Positions 8,441-17,736 of a stretch of 46,615 nt of DNA are shown here, piece after piece (position 1 is the stretch's first letter; each line of letters opens with the position of its first letter). This stretch comes from a virus: positions 1 to 46,615 of IMG/VR virus record IMGVR_UViG_3300027573_000051; one strand, given 5' to 3'. The position numbers were made by a program, and so were the translations under genes. The notes beneath the pieces were generated by a model. It saw only the letters and a program-made list of their open reading frames with translations, was not told where the DNA came from and ran no database searches.

Positions 8441-8452
8441 TAATTAAATAAA

Positions 8453-9928
8453 ATGGCAGGAGTACAAAATCAAATCGGCATAGGTTCAGCACAGGTATTA
8501 CCTGAAGGGCCATCCCATATGCCACTTGCTCAACAGTTATTTCGCCAAAAGGCATACCAAGATGAGCAAGACAGGTATAACCAACGCTTGAAAGAGCAAA
8601 ACAATAAAGACCTATATGGTTTAATTGGTGATGCCCTTAACCTAAAAGATTTCAACCCTGTTATCCATGATAGAGTAAAACAAGCACAAATTAAATTAGC
8701 TGAAAAGATAAAATTAGAAAATCCATCCTATGCAGATACTTACTTAGCAGCACAAAACGAAGCGGCAACTTTAGGTCAAGTAAGTCAAGGGCTAAATCAA
8801 GCCGATCAAATCATTGCAGCTACCAAGAAAGAGTACGAGCCGGATAAGAGAATCAATGCCGCCAATGTAGAGGGGATAGCTAGGAAAATGATTTTGGATG
8901 ATTTAAAAGCCAACGGTAAAATTGACCCGTCAAGAAATTATTTCGATGAAGCATTAAATAAGCATCCAGAATTTGCACTAACCGATAAATCCGATTACAC
9001 CGTAACTAAATTTATACCAGAAGAAAAACAATCTCTTTCCGGCAAGTATAGCGAAACGAATAGGCAAGGCGCAATGGATAAGTTCGATTGGAAGGCTGAA
9101 ACCTATCCAGTCTATTATGATTTCAAAGACAATGGAGAGCAAGCAGCACCAACCATAACAACAAGGTCGGAGGGTTCTGGATTAAAAGATAAAGATGGTA
9201 AGGAAGTCCCAATGCTTTCAGAAGATGCCTACGGTAGGTTTAAGGCAACGGCATCAAATGTTGCAGCACTAAATTTAAGGTTGAAAAAACAATACGGCGA
9301 TACGCTTGATTTACAAAGTGAGCAAGCCGACAAGTTAAGAAGAATCGAAGCCTATAAAGATGTTGAAAGGCAGAAGCCAAGAGTTAATACATCAAGGGTT
9401 GAAAGGGAAGCCCCGCAAAGATCACACAGTTTCTATTTCGGGAGTGGCTACGGGCAAACCCCACAAGGGCAAACACAAGGTAATGCCTTTGATGATATAC
9501 CGGATGGCGATTACGGGACTACGGTAGTGAAAGATGGGGCTATTTATGACAAAGAAGGGAACCCCAAAAATGGCGTTGTATTTATTAAAGGAGATAGAGT
9601 ACCAGCGTCAGTAAAAGCTGCTCTTAAGGCAGGCGGGATAAATCCAGATATGTTGATTGGTGGTGTTAATGCAGAAGTGAAAGACGGGAAGATAGTAGCC
9701 ATGAGCAATAAAAATATTGGTACAGTATCAAGGCAATCAATGGAGGGGGTGTTCCAACCAAAAGCGGATACAGAGCCACTAAAAGGGCAAAAGCTACAAT
9801 TTGCAGAGGGGAGTACGCCAAAAGGTGGGAGCGCAACGTATAACATCAAAGGAAAGAAATATTCAGAGCAAGACTTATTAGACATGGGGTACACAGTTGA
9901 CCAAATAAAGAAATATAAAACTAAGTGA
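8453..9928 (+). CDS. Mid-size internal virion/ejection protein candidate (gp15-like position)
   Basis: A 491-residue protein. The first 300 residues are mostly helical and charged (for example QQLFRQKAYQDEQDRYNQRL and DRVKQAQIKLAEKIKLEN). They are followed by a Gln/Gly-rich linker near residue 335 (YGQTPQGQTQGN) and a C-terminal domain that ends with YNIKGKKYSEQDLLDMGY, a small domain often seen at the end of such proteins. It sits between the small and giant ejection candidates. The stop overlaps the GTG of the next gene (GTGA). It has no signal peptide or enzyme motif. The role is inferred from order and composition. Confidence 0.5.
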   Translation: MAGVQNQIGIGSAQVLPEGPSHMPLAQQLFRQKAYQDEQDRYNQRLKEQNNKDLYGLIGDALNLKDFNPVIHDRVKQAQIKLAEKIKLENPSYADTYLAAQNEAATLGQVSQGLNQADQIIAATKKEYEPDKRINAANVEGIARKMILDDLKANGKIDPSRNYFDEALNKHPEFALTDKSDYTVTKFIPEEKQSLSGKYSETNRQGAMDKFDWKAETYPVYYDFKDNGEQAAPTITTRSEGSGLKDKDGKEVPMLSEDAYGRFKATASNVAALNLRLKKQYGDTLDLQSEQADKLRRIEAYKDVERQKPRVNTSRVEREAPQRSHSFYFGSGYGQTPQGQTQGNAFDDIPDGDYGTTVVKDGAIYDKEGNPKNGVVFIKGDRVPASVKAALKAGGINPDMLIGGVNAEVKDGKIVAMSNKNIGTVSRQSMEGVFQPKADTEPLKGQKLQFAEGSTPKGGSATYNIKGKKYSEQDLLDMGYTVDQIKKYKTK

Positions 9929-12900
9929 CCACTAAAACATACGATAAAGACCCGTTAGGAATTTTAGGTGATGAGCCAACGAATGACCCGTTGGGAATAC
10001 TTGAGCCAACCGTAAAAAAAAAAGATGGTGGCATCGTATCTTCCCCTACATCATCAGAATCACCATCACAAGAAGATAAGAGGCTTTTTGGGTATAGGAC
10101 ATTATTTAAAGACACTAATGAAGAAAAGGGTAAATTCATTAAGCCATTACCTGTTCCCAAAACAATAGAAAGCGGGGTTAAGCAAGACAAGAAGAAAGAT
10201 ACAGGTGTAGCCGGACGCTTATTTAATGGGTTGGTTGAACTCGTTTCAAAAACAGCCGGAGGGATTGCGGACGCATCAAATACAATTACAGACATAGGGG
10301 GTGAGTTGTTGGATAAGGCGCAAGGGACTGAAGGGTTTTCAAAATACAGAAAAGAAGCCCAACCGCTAAGACTGCCGGAAGGTAAAGACGTTAGGGCTGA
10401 TATAGAAGGTAAGTTAAAGGTAAACACCGAATACGAAGCTCCAACATTTGATGTTACCGATGGCGTTCAAGCATCCGACATTGAATCATTGGCTGTGCAA
10501 GCCCCAGAACAATTAGCGGGGATGCTCATGGGATTAGTAACTGGCGGTCAGTCATATTTCTATCAGTCAGTAAGTGATAACTCAAAGGAATTAGATAAGA
10601 TACCTGAAGCTGCAAAACTTTCAGCAGGGGAAAAATTTGGATATTTATATATTCAAGGGGCAGTTCAAGCGGCGCTTGAAAAATTTTCTATTGATAAGAT
10701 GTTCAAATCAACGGGGCTTTCTAAAAAAGCAGCCGACAAAATAACTAATGAAATCATAGATGAATTTGCAAAAAAAGGAAAGAAAGCAACAGCAAAAGAG
10801 ATTGAAGATTTGGCCTTTAAAAAAGCGTCGTCATTTGCTACCAAAGCCAAGAATGTAGGCATTAAGGGTGGAGTTTCAGGCGTAGTTGAAGGGGTGACAG
10901 AAGGCGCACAAACCGGAGCATCTGAAGGTAATAAAATTGCTTTAAACAAAATAACTGGGAAGAAAATATTTGATGAAAAGGATATTGTTACTAACCTAGC
11001 TAAGAATGTAATTAATTCTGCCGTTCAAGGTAAAGTAATTGGCGGTGTTGTTGGGGGCGGTGTCGGGGCGTTGCAAAACACAAACAAAGCCATCCGTAGT
11101 AAAATTGCACAAGCCCAATCGCCCGAAGATTTCCAAAAGCTACAAGGTGAAATTGCGCAGCAAGTGGAGTTGGGTAATATCACTCAAGAGGAAGCGGAAG
11201 CCGCCAATATCACAGCACAACAGTATGCAGAAATAGCGGCAAAGATTCCAGAAACAGTAGATGCGGAAAGGAAGTATGCACTCATGGGGGGCATTGAACA
11301 AAGAGAAGGGCTTAAAAATGAGATAGCAGAAGTTAATTCTGAATTAGGCTATCTTGATGAAGCCTTTCATGAAGAACCGTTAGCAAGAATTGATTTACTG
11401 AAAGCCAAACTTGAGCAAACAAATGACTATATAGATGGTATTGTTAGCGGCAAGAAAACTACGTATAAGAAAGAAGGCGACCAATATTTCAAAACAGATG
11501 GCAAAGGGGAAGTAAGCCAAATATCAAAAGAGCATTACGATGCCGGTGTTGCAGTGAGGGAAGAAGAAGCAGCCAAAAATAAGAAGCCAGAAATAAACCC
11601 ACAAGACCAAAAGACATTTACATTTACTCATGATGAAGATGTTCCGGCAGAATTAGAAAATGTTAAGCCAATTCATGTTCAAGAAATAAGTACACCCGAA
11701 GGCAATAAGGTTGAGGTAACATATTCAGGGGAACAATTAATTAAGGCGGGGTTGGCGAAAGTGGTTGAAGTGCAGGAAGAACCTATAACGTTTACAGAAC
11801 AAGAGCAAGATGCACTTAAAGGGATACAAGAAGGCGATTTTAAGGGGACTGGCGTTTCTACATGGACTAATATCATACAAGACCCCAACGCATCGAATAA
11901 AGATAAAAAGCAAGCATTAAAGGAGCTATACGAGCAATTAACAGCCAAAGGAACGGAGGCGGTAGTTGGCGAAGCATTAGGCAAAAAGGCTGACTTAATC
12001 TATGATTTAAACTACGAAGCCCCAACCGAAAGTGCAGAATTGCAGAAAGCTCTTTCTCCTATGGAAACCCAAGCAGTCGAACAATCAGAAGGTGCGGCTG
12101 AAAATGTCGTGCCTTCTACTTTTGAAAATGTGGAAAGTACATCGAAAGCCCTTCATGAGAATAATCTAGTAAAAGAATTGATAAATTCCCATGATCTTGG
12201 TAAGGAAATGTATGACAGACTACCATCATCTGACGATTACAGTAAAAAAAACAAGGAGCTTTATAAGTCAATGTGGGATGGGGAGATAACAAGGGAGGAG
12301 TACAAAAGAATTATTGATGAAGAATACTCTAAGCTACAAAAGAAAAAAGCAGATTTCATTTCAGAAGAATATCATAAAGCTAAAAAAGATGGCAGCAATC
12401 CAGCATTAGTACAATCTGTTGAAAAACTTCTTACACCACAACAACAAACATCCAAAGGGGGTAATGTCGTGCCTTCTACTTTAAAAGATGAGCCAAAGAA
12501 ACTGACTTTAAAACTTTCTGGCAAATTCGCAAATACGGAAGCTGCCGATAATGCCATAAAAGAAGTGTATGAATTGGGGGAAATAAATCAATTTAATGAA
12601 AAGCAAGTAGTAATAGATGGGGTTAAAATAAATGCAGAAAGAGATGGCGGTAAGATTTGGCTTAAAGAAATATCGGCAATAGAGCAAGGTAAGGGTAATG
12701 GGACAAAAGTGTTGAATAAGATAAAGGATGTAGCGGATAAAAACAATGTAGATATTGTACTGCACCCAACCGCTATTAAAAATACTTCCGAAGCCGACTT
12801 GATTAAATGGTATAAGAAGAATGGGTTTGAAGATTACACACAAGGTAGATTAATTTATAAATCAAAGGTAGCTCAAACTGAAAACACTACCGGCTTAGTA

Positions 12901-15900
12901 CCGACGACTGAATCTAATTCGTCGCTTGAAGAAATCGGAGATGCCGGAGCTTCCAAACAACAAACATCCAATGAAACAAAACAACCAGAAGGGGGAACAC
13001 CAACTCAACCCCCCCCAACAGATCAAGGAAAAGGAGTAGAACCGCCGCCAGCAGGAACGCCACCCGTAGAAGAAGGTAAAGGCGACAAGGATAAAGGGAA
13101 TAAGGCTTTAGCTAATAGATTAGTGGATGCTGAAAAAGTACCGGAAGCGGCCAAGCAAGGCATACGTGAAAAAGGATTATCCTATGAGCCGCAGAGCCAA
13201 GAAGAAGCCCAGAAGTTAGCCAATGCCATAATAGATGAAGTAGGTATTGACGAAGCCGTATTGAGAGCAAGAGCGCAAGAATTTGGTGGGGATGTAAATA
13301 CATTAGTGCAAACACAAGCATTGAATAGGTTGGCTGAAATGTCAGAGAAGGAAACTGAACCCGATAAGAAATTAGAGCATGACTTGAAGTTTGCAGAAAT
13401 AGGTATTCAGTTGGATGAATGGCTACGCAAGCAAGGTCGTGGTATATCAGCCTTAAACTATTTCTATAAAAAATCTCCATTAGGTATGCAGATAGTGGAG
13501 AATACAAGGCGCAAGCAAGATTTTGAAGAATGGTCAAAGCCAAAAGATAAGTCATGGAAAGAGTTCTTTGATGAAATGATGAAAGAGCCGGAGTTTGAAA
13601 GTTTGGTGAAAGAGGAAGTAAAAAAAGAACGTGCTGAAGAAAGGAAAGCCAAGAAAGATAAAGTACATAAGTCTATTGATGATTTGGCAAAGAAGTGGGC
13701 GGATAAGTTAAAGCCTAAAGGCGGTAATGAAGATATACAAAAGCAAGGTATAGGTATTGATGAAATAATGAAGGCCGCAACAACAGCCATCAAAGCAGCC
13801 TATGATGCCGGTGAAGCCGTTGCCAAAATCGTACAAGATGCCATTAATTATATATCAGAACAAATCGGCCATGACCAATGGGGTACAGAAGATTTTAGAG
13901 CAGAGTGGGAGCAGAAGTTAAGAGATAAGGCCGCTAAGAAAGCACTAACCGATGAAGAAGTAAAGGCAAGAGTTCTTGATAGGTTTAAGAATAAATTAAA
14001 AGGGCTATCTGATTCACAAAAAGAGGAAGTGGTAAGAAAGTCCTTTAAGAAGATAGTAGAGAGCGGTGGATTGGATTATCAAGAGTTCAAAGATATTATT
14101 TCAGATATTACCGGCAGAGGCCCAATGTCAGAAGAGGAAGCCACCAAACTGAAAGACCTTGTTACGGCAATCAATTCAGTTGAAGATGCAGCCGTAGAAG
14201 CAAGGAAAACAAGAACAGCCGGTGCGTTAAAGAAATTTAAAGAGCAGCAGCTAAAGGCGGGTAAGGCATCAAAGGATTTGAACAAACTTCTCTACAATAA
14301 GCCAAACGTAATAAAGAGGCTAACATCCATCATGCAGTTAAATACATTAGGTATTCCTGCATTGGTGAACAACCCTATTTATAATATATGGAATCAGACA
14401 ACATTGAGATTCCCAATAGGCGTAGTGAATACTTTGGTGGATGGTACTATTTCAGCCATTTCAAAAGTAATGGGCAGAGAATATACTTCTGAAACAAGCC
14501 TTATATCATTAGATAAGTATTGGCTAAGAACGCAGAAGGAATTTTTCAGCAAGTTAGGGTTAGGATTGAAGGAAGGTGGCTTGCAATTTGTAACCGGACT
14601 TGACCGCCAGGATTATACTCAAAAAGAATTATACGGCCAACAGATAAGGCCACTTAGTTCAGCCAAAGATTTATTCCTTTGGGCAACGGGTAAAAAGCCA
14701 TTATCGGGAGCGCAAATAGTTGATAAAGGTTTGCAAGCATCCCCTATTGGATGGATAGCTGAAGGGATTGCACGTGTGTTGAACTTAGGTGATAAGCCGC
14801 AACGTTTCGCAGCAGAGGGGGCGCAAGCAGCAGCATTTTCAAAAGCATTAGGCATAAGTGATGTTGACTATAAATTATTCATTGAATTCCCAAGAGAAGA
14901 AGCGTATCGTCAGTTTATAGCGAAAGGATTAAGCGAAGCAGAGGCGGGTAAGAAAGCCGACTATATAAGAGATACCATTGTAAAGGAAGGCCAACGTTCA
15001 ACATTTCAGCAAGATAATGTACTGAATGATATTTTAAACAAGATATTCGGCGGTGAGCAAAGCGGGGCGGGTAGTTTAGCTAAAGCAGTTGCGGTATCCC
15101 CGTATGTCAAAATACCTTCCAATGCTTTTTGGTCTTATTTTAATTTAGTAAATCCAGAGGTAGCATTACTGCAAGCGGCATACTATGGTACAAAAGCAGC
15201 AGCAAGAGCCAAGAACCCTAACGCTAGATTTCCGTATGATAAGTCAGGGGCATCAGCAGCGAAAGATTTACATGAAGCTAAGTATTGGTTCGCCCATGCA
15301 GCCGTAGGTATAGCAATGAGGTCGGTAGTAACATCAATGGTGTTGGCGGGAATATTCCGTTCATCTAATGATGATGACGATACTAAGAAAGAAAGACAAG
15401 GTGAGCAGAATTTTGAAGCGCAAGGTACAATCAATGTTACAAAACTTAACGCATGGCTAAGAGGCGATGACCCAAGTAAAATAAAGGGCGGTCTATTGGT
15501 GAGCAATCGTTGGGGTGGTCATTGGGGAACAGTCGGTAATACTGTTGCTAAGAGGTATGAAAACATGACACCCGAACAAAAAGAGAATGGTGATTCCTAT
15601 TTCAATATGTTAATGGGTAATCTTGAATTATCATCATTGAAAGAAATGGAGCAAGGCGTATTTGGCAATACATCAGCATTGTTATCAGCAGCACAAAACC
15701 CCGATTATTTTTTAAGAGGTTGGGGGGTGAATACATTGAATATGTTTACCAACATCGTTCATCCAGCCGCCTTTGCTCAAATATCAAGAGCGCAAATACC
15801 ATACGTATCACAAACCAAAGCAGATACATTTGGTGAGCAGATAAAGAATAGTATGCTCCAACGTTCAAGTTGGTTAAGAGCAGCAACGGGGGCTAATCCT

Positions 15901-16377
15901 ACTGCAAAGATTGGTATTTGGGGAGATAAGATAGACAGACCTGATAACGTAGCTATGAGGTTATTCGGGTTCAGTAATGTAAACAAGGATGCCTTTGCAA
16001 GACCAATATACGATGATGTAGTAAGGACGGGAGATATTGGTTACTTCCCACCAGCAGTACCACCAAGATTAAACAACCAAAAACTAAATACAGAGCAAAC
16101 ATTAAAGTTAGAAGAATATGTAGGGCAAGCAAGAAAAGGATATATAGCCCCGTATGTTAATGACCAAGCAATAATTGAAGGGTTTGATGTTAAGTACAGC
16201 CAATTATCCGACGACGATAAAAAGTATATGCTCCAATATTTGTATGGTAAAGGCAAAGATGATGGTGAAGAAAGATTTTATAACGACTACCCACAATTCA
16301 GGCCAGCAGAAGTAGAGAAAGATTATGAAGCGGAACAACAGAAAAGCATTTTTAAATTATTACAAAAATACAAATGA
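9925..16377 (+). CDS. Giant ejection/polyvalent-type virion protein with a GNAT domain
   Basis: A 2150-residue protein, start GTG at 9925 inside GTGA. N-terminal third: low-complexity and helical, with a Gly-rich hydrophobic patch near residue 372 (VIGGVVGGGVGAL). Residues 727-1016 hold two repeat-flanked cassettes; the second (about 860-982) looks like a GNAT acetyltransferase, with Gln921-x-x-Gly924-x-Gly926 for acetyl-CoA and IKWYKKNGFE at 960-969. Pro-rich linkers (PPPTDQGKGVEPPPAG) follow, then a long Lys/Glu-rich helical region and a C-terminal third with NNPIYNIWNQTTLRFP near 1482 and a hydrophobic segment near 1792-1811. The multidomain design fits the polyvalent proteins that phages inject with DNA, and the position matches T7 gp16. 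The muralytic function seems to sit in the next gene. Substrate of the GNAT is unknown. Confidence 0.65.
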   Translation: MTTKTYDKDPLGILGDEPTNDPLGILEPTVKKKDGGIVSSPTSSESPSQEDKRLFGYRTLFKDTNEEKGKFIKPLPVPKTIESGVKQDKKKDTGVAGRLFNGLVELVSKTAGGIADASNTITDIGGELLDKAQGTEGFSKYRKEAQPLRLPEGKDVRADIEGKLKVNTEYEAPTFDVTDGVQASDIESLAVQAPEQLAGMLMGLVTGGQSYFYQSVSDNSKELDKIPEAAKLSAGEKFGYLYIQGAVQAALEKFSIDKMFKSTGLSKKAADKITNEIIDEFAKKGKKATAKEIEDLAFKKASSFATKAKNVGIKGGVSGVVEGVTEGAQTGASEGNKIALNKITGKKIFDEKDIVTNLAKNVINSAVQGKVIGGVVGGGVGALQNTNKAIRSKIAQAQSPEDFQKLQGEIAQQVELGNITQEEAEAANITAQQYAEIAAKIPETVDAERKYALMGGIEQREGLKNEIAEVNSELGYLDEAFHEEPLARIDLLKAKLEQTNDYIDGIVSGKKTTYKKEGDQYFKTDGKGEVSQISKEHYDAGVAVREEEAAKNKKPEINPQDQKTFTFTHDEDVPAELENVKPIHVQEISTPEGNKVEVTYSGEQLIKAGLAKVVEVQEEPITFTEQEQDALKGIQEGDFKGTGVSTWTNIIQDPNASNKDKKQALKELYEQLTAKGTEAVVGEALGKKADLIYDLNYEAPTESAELQKALSPMETQAVEQSEGAAENVVPSTFENVESTSKALHENNLVKELINSHDLGKEMYDRLPSSDDYSKKNKELYKSMWDGEITREEYKRIIDEEYSKLQKKKADFISEEYHKAKKDGSNPALVQSVEKLLTPQQQTSKGGNVVPSTLKDEPKKLTLKLSGKFANTEAADNAIKEVYELGEINQFNEKQVVIDGVKINAERDGGKIWLKEISAIEQGKGNGTKVLNKIKDVADKNNVDIVLHPTAIKNTSEADLIKWYKKNGFEDYTQGRLIYKSKVAQTENTTGLVPTTESNSSLEEIGDAGASKQQTSNETKQPEGGTPTQPPPTDQGKGVEPPPAGTPPVEEGKGDKDKGNKALANRLVDAEKVPEAAKQGIREKGLSYEPQSQEEAQKLANAIIDEVGIDEAVLRARAQEFGGDVNTLVQTQALNRLAEMSEKETEPDKKLEHDLKFAEIGIQLDEWLRKQGRGISALNYFYKKSPLGMQIVENTRRKQDFEEWSKPKDKSWKEFFDEMMKEPEFESLVKEEVKKERAEERKAKKDKVHKSIDDLAKKWADKLKPKGGNEDIQKQGIGIDEIMKAATTAIKAAYDAGEAVAKIVQDAINYISEQIGHDQWGTEDFRAEWEQKLRDKAAKKALTDEEVKARVLDRFKNKLKGLSDSQKEEVVRKSFKKIVESGGLDYQEFKDIISDITGRGPMSEEEATKLKDLVTAINSVEDAAVEARKTRTAGALKKFKEQQLKAGKASKDLNKLLYNKPNVIKRLTSIMQLNTLGIPALVNNPIYNIWNQTTLRFPIGVVNTLVDGTISAISKVMGREYTSETSLISLDKYWLRTQKEFFSKLGLGLKEGGLQFVTGLDRQDYTQKELYGQQIRPLSSAKDLFLWATGKKPLSGAQIVDKGLQASPIGWIAEGIARVLNLGDKPQRFAAEGAQAAAFSKALGISDVDYKLFIEFPREEAYRQFIAKGLSEAEAGKKADYIRDTIVKEGQRSTFQQDNVLNDILNKIFGGEQSGAGSLAKAVAVSPYVKIPSNAFWSYFNLVNPEVALLQAAYYGTKAAARAKNPNARFPYDKSGASAAKDLHEAKYWFAHAAVGIAMRSVVTSMVLAGIFRSSNDDDDTKKERQGEQNFEAQGTINVTKLNAWLRGDDPSKIKGGLLVSNRWGGHWGTVGNTVAKRYENMTPEQKENGDSYFNMLMGNLELSSLKEMEQGVFGNTSALLSAAQNPDYFLRGWGVNTLNMFTNIVHPAAFAQISRAQIPYVSQTKADTFGEQIKNSMLQRSSWLRAATGANPTAKIGIWGDKIDRPDNVAMRLFGFSNVNKDAFARPIYDDVVRTGDIGYFPPAVPPRLNNQKLNTEQTLKLEEYVGQARKGYIAPYVNDQAIIEGFDVKYSQLSDDDKKYMLQYLYGKGKDDGEERFYNDYPQFRPAEVEKDYEAEQQKSIFKLLQKYK
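12103..12122 (+). repeat. Left cassette repeat A, copy 1
   Basis: A 20-base sequence beginning aatgtcgtgcc, identical to 12463-12482, in the same frame and 360 bases apart. It encodes Asn-Val-Val-Pro-Ser-Thr at residue 727 and marks the left edge of the first cassette in the giant virion gene. Confidence 0.85.
12440..12455 (+). repeat. Right cassette repeat B, copy 1
   Basis: The 16 bases aacaacaaacatccaa recur at 12956-12971, 516 bases away and in the same frame. They encode the Gln-Gln-Thr-Ser core and close the first cassette, seven bases before repeat A copy 2. Confidence 0.8.
12463..12482 (+). repeat. Left cassette repeat A, copy 2
   Basis: The second copy of the 20-base A repeat (residue 847) opens the cassette that carries the GNAT domain. 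Confidence 0.85.
12956..12971 (+). repeat. Right cassette repeat B, copy 2
   Basis: The second copy of the 16-base B repeat (near residue 1011) closes the GNAT cassette, just before a Pro-rich linker. Confidence 0.8.
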
Positions 16378-17294
16378 ACTTCGGAGAATTACTAATGGCA
16401 AACAGTTCCTTTGGTGATGAAATAGACCCAAAGGGTAAAAAGAAGCCGCCTACTATTGGGGATGAAATGAAAGTACTTGCCAGGAGAAATTTAAAGTATG
16501 ATAATAAAAATTCTTTGGATTTAGCCAGGTCTGCAAGTAAATATTCAGGAGTCAACCCTGCACTACTTTTATCATCTGCTTACCAAGAGGGGATGAATCA
16601 AGCCGTTTCAAAGCAGGGTGTGTCAGAAGCGTATGCTGCCGCTAAAGTCCCATCGGATTATCCGGTTGACGCTTTCTTCCATTACGGCATTGATAGTTTT
16701 TCAGATTACCTACCAAGTATAAAGCAGTATCTACCAAAAGATTTTACAGAAGATAGGTATAAGGTATTCCCTGCTTCAAATGAAGTTGATGAAAAGACAT
16801 GGGCTAAACAAAACATACCACTACTACAACAACAAGGGTTACTTCCAAAAAACTTTGAATTTGACTTCTATAAAAACATGGAAGATGTTTACAATGCTTC
16901 TGATAAATATAAAGGCAAAGTGCCATTATCTAAAATGGCACAATCAGCGCATCCGGCAGCATTTAAAACCAACGAAGATGCACTAATAGTAAAGGCCGCT
17001 ATACTAAAGAGTACTATGAATGAAATAGATCAGTATGCAAAGAAAAAAGGGTTAGTGTTAGATGACGAATCAAGAAACTACTTTACATTGGCGAGGTACA
17101 ATGCAAGCCCTAAAACATCTTACGCAATGATTGATGAGTTTGCGGCAGCAAAAGATAAAAAGGCTTTCTTAAAGCAAGGTGTTTATAAAAACAAGTATGC
17201 AGGTGGTGTTCATAAAAATATTTCCCCAAGAATTGAAAGCATGGGGGTAGCCCAATCATTATTAGACGAACCACAAATACCAATTACACAATGA
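16374..17294 (+). CDS. Lytic-transglycosylase-like virion protein
   Basis: A 306-residue protein whose start overlaps the previous stop (ATGA). After a charged N-terminus, residues 50-75 read ARSASKYSGVNPALLLSSAY followed by QEG. This is the pattern that places the catalytic Glu (here Glu72) in lysozyme-fold lytic transglycosylases, which cleave the glycan strands of peptidoglycan. A later segment, NYFTLARYNASPKTSY (about 239-254), resembles the conserved AYN motif near the end of these domains. Its place directly after the giant ejection protein suggests a virion enzyme that opens the wall during DNA entry, corresponding to the N-terminal domain of T7 gp16 made as a separate gene. It has no signal peptide, as expected for a packaged enzyme. 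Confidence 0.6.
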   Translation: MNFGELLMANSSFGDEIDPKGKKKPPTIGDEMKVLARRNLKYDNKNSLDLARSASKYSGVNPALLLSSAYQEGMNQAVSKQGVSEAYAAAKVPSDYPVDAFFHYGIDSFSDYLPSIKQYLPKDFTEDRYKVFPASNEVDEKTWAKQNIPLLQQQGLLPKNFEFDFYKNMEDVYNASDKYKGKVPLSKMAQSAHPAAFKTNEDALIVKAAILKSTMNEIDQYAKKKGLVLDDESRNYFTLARYNASPKTSYAMIDEFAAAKDKKAFLKQGVYKNKYAGGVHKNISPRIESMGVAQSLLDEPQIPITQ

Positions 17295-17416
17295 CACAAT
17301 CTGAAAAAGAACGGCTTGAAGCCTTATTAAAGAAACTAAAAGAAAAGCAACGTCCTGACTTATCAGTTAAGACACAAATACATTCTATTGAAGAACTTTT
17401 AAAAAGAAAAGCATGA
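17291..17416 (+). CDS. Small 41-residue helical protein
   Basis: A short frame from the ATG at 17291 to the TGA at 17414-17416. It overlaps both neighbours by ATGA, which strongly suggests it is translated. The product is highly charged and helical (EKERLEALLKKLKEKQRPDL, then IHSIEELLKRKA), with a heptad-like Leu pattern. I do not recognise it. Its position just before the gene preceding TerL would allow a role in packaging or assembly, but nothing in the sequence proves that. Confidence 0.6.
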   Translation: MTQSEKERLEALLKKLKEKQRPDLSVKTQIHSIEELLKRKA

Positions 17417-17736
17417 CCGAATTAGAACAGTTAAAACAAAAGGTTGCCGACTATGAATCAGTATTAGGGATAGCCGACAATGACATTGCAAAGAAAGCGT
17501 TTTTCTCACTATGTAGAATTGCAGATCAGCAAACTGCTAGGCTAAATGTATTTGATTTAAAACATGAGATAGGGCAAAACCCAAAAGACGACAAGGTTTA
17601 TGACAGGGTAATGGAAATAGTAGTAAAGATGCCAAAGATGATTTCTGACATTCATTCATTGAGAAAGGAATTAGGAATTACAAATAAGCAGATTGAAGAA
17701 GCATTTGTTGAAGGGATAGCTGAAAAAAGAAATTAA
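17413..17736 (+). CDS. Small protein before TerL (possible small terminase)
   Basis: A 107-residue, mostly helical protein. It begins MTELEQLKQKVADYESVLGI and ends with a possible helix-turn-helix-like stretch, LRKELGITNKQIEEAFVEGI. Small terminase subunits are DNA-binding, often helical, and usually lie directly upstream of TerL, as here. The family is too variable to assign by eye, so this is a positional guess. The gene overlaps the 41-residue gene by ATGA and the TerL gene by one base (TAATG). Confidence 0.4.
   Translation: MTELEQLKQKVADYESVLGIADNDIAKKAFFSLCRIADQQTARLNVFDLKHEIGQNPKDDKVYDRVMEIVVKMPKMISDIHSLRKELGITNKQIEEAFVEGIAEKRN

Noticed and set aside
12103-12971. Intein or mobile element inside the giant virion gene
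   Set aside because: There are no splicing-type Cys/Ser and His-Asn ends, no homing domain and no terminal inverted repeats; the repeats are direct and in frame.
13112-13793. Leftward open frames of 147 and 109 residues
   Set aside because: They lie antisense within the 2150-residue gene; their composition (Leu/Ser/His-rich) is what the reverse of Glu/Lys-rich coding gives.
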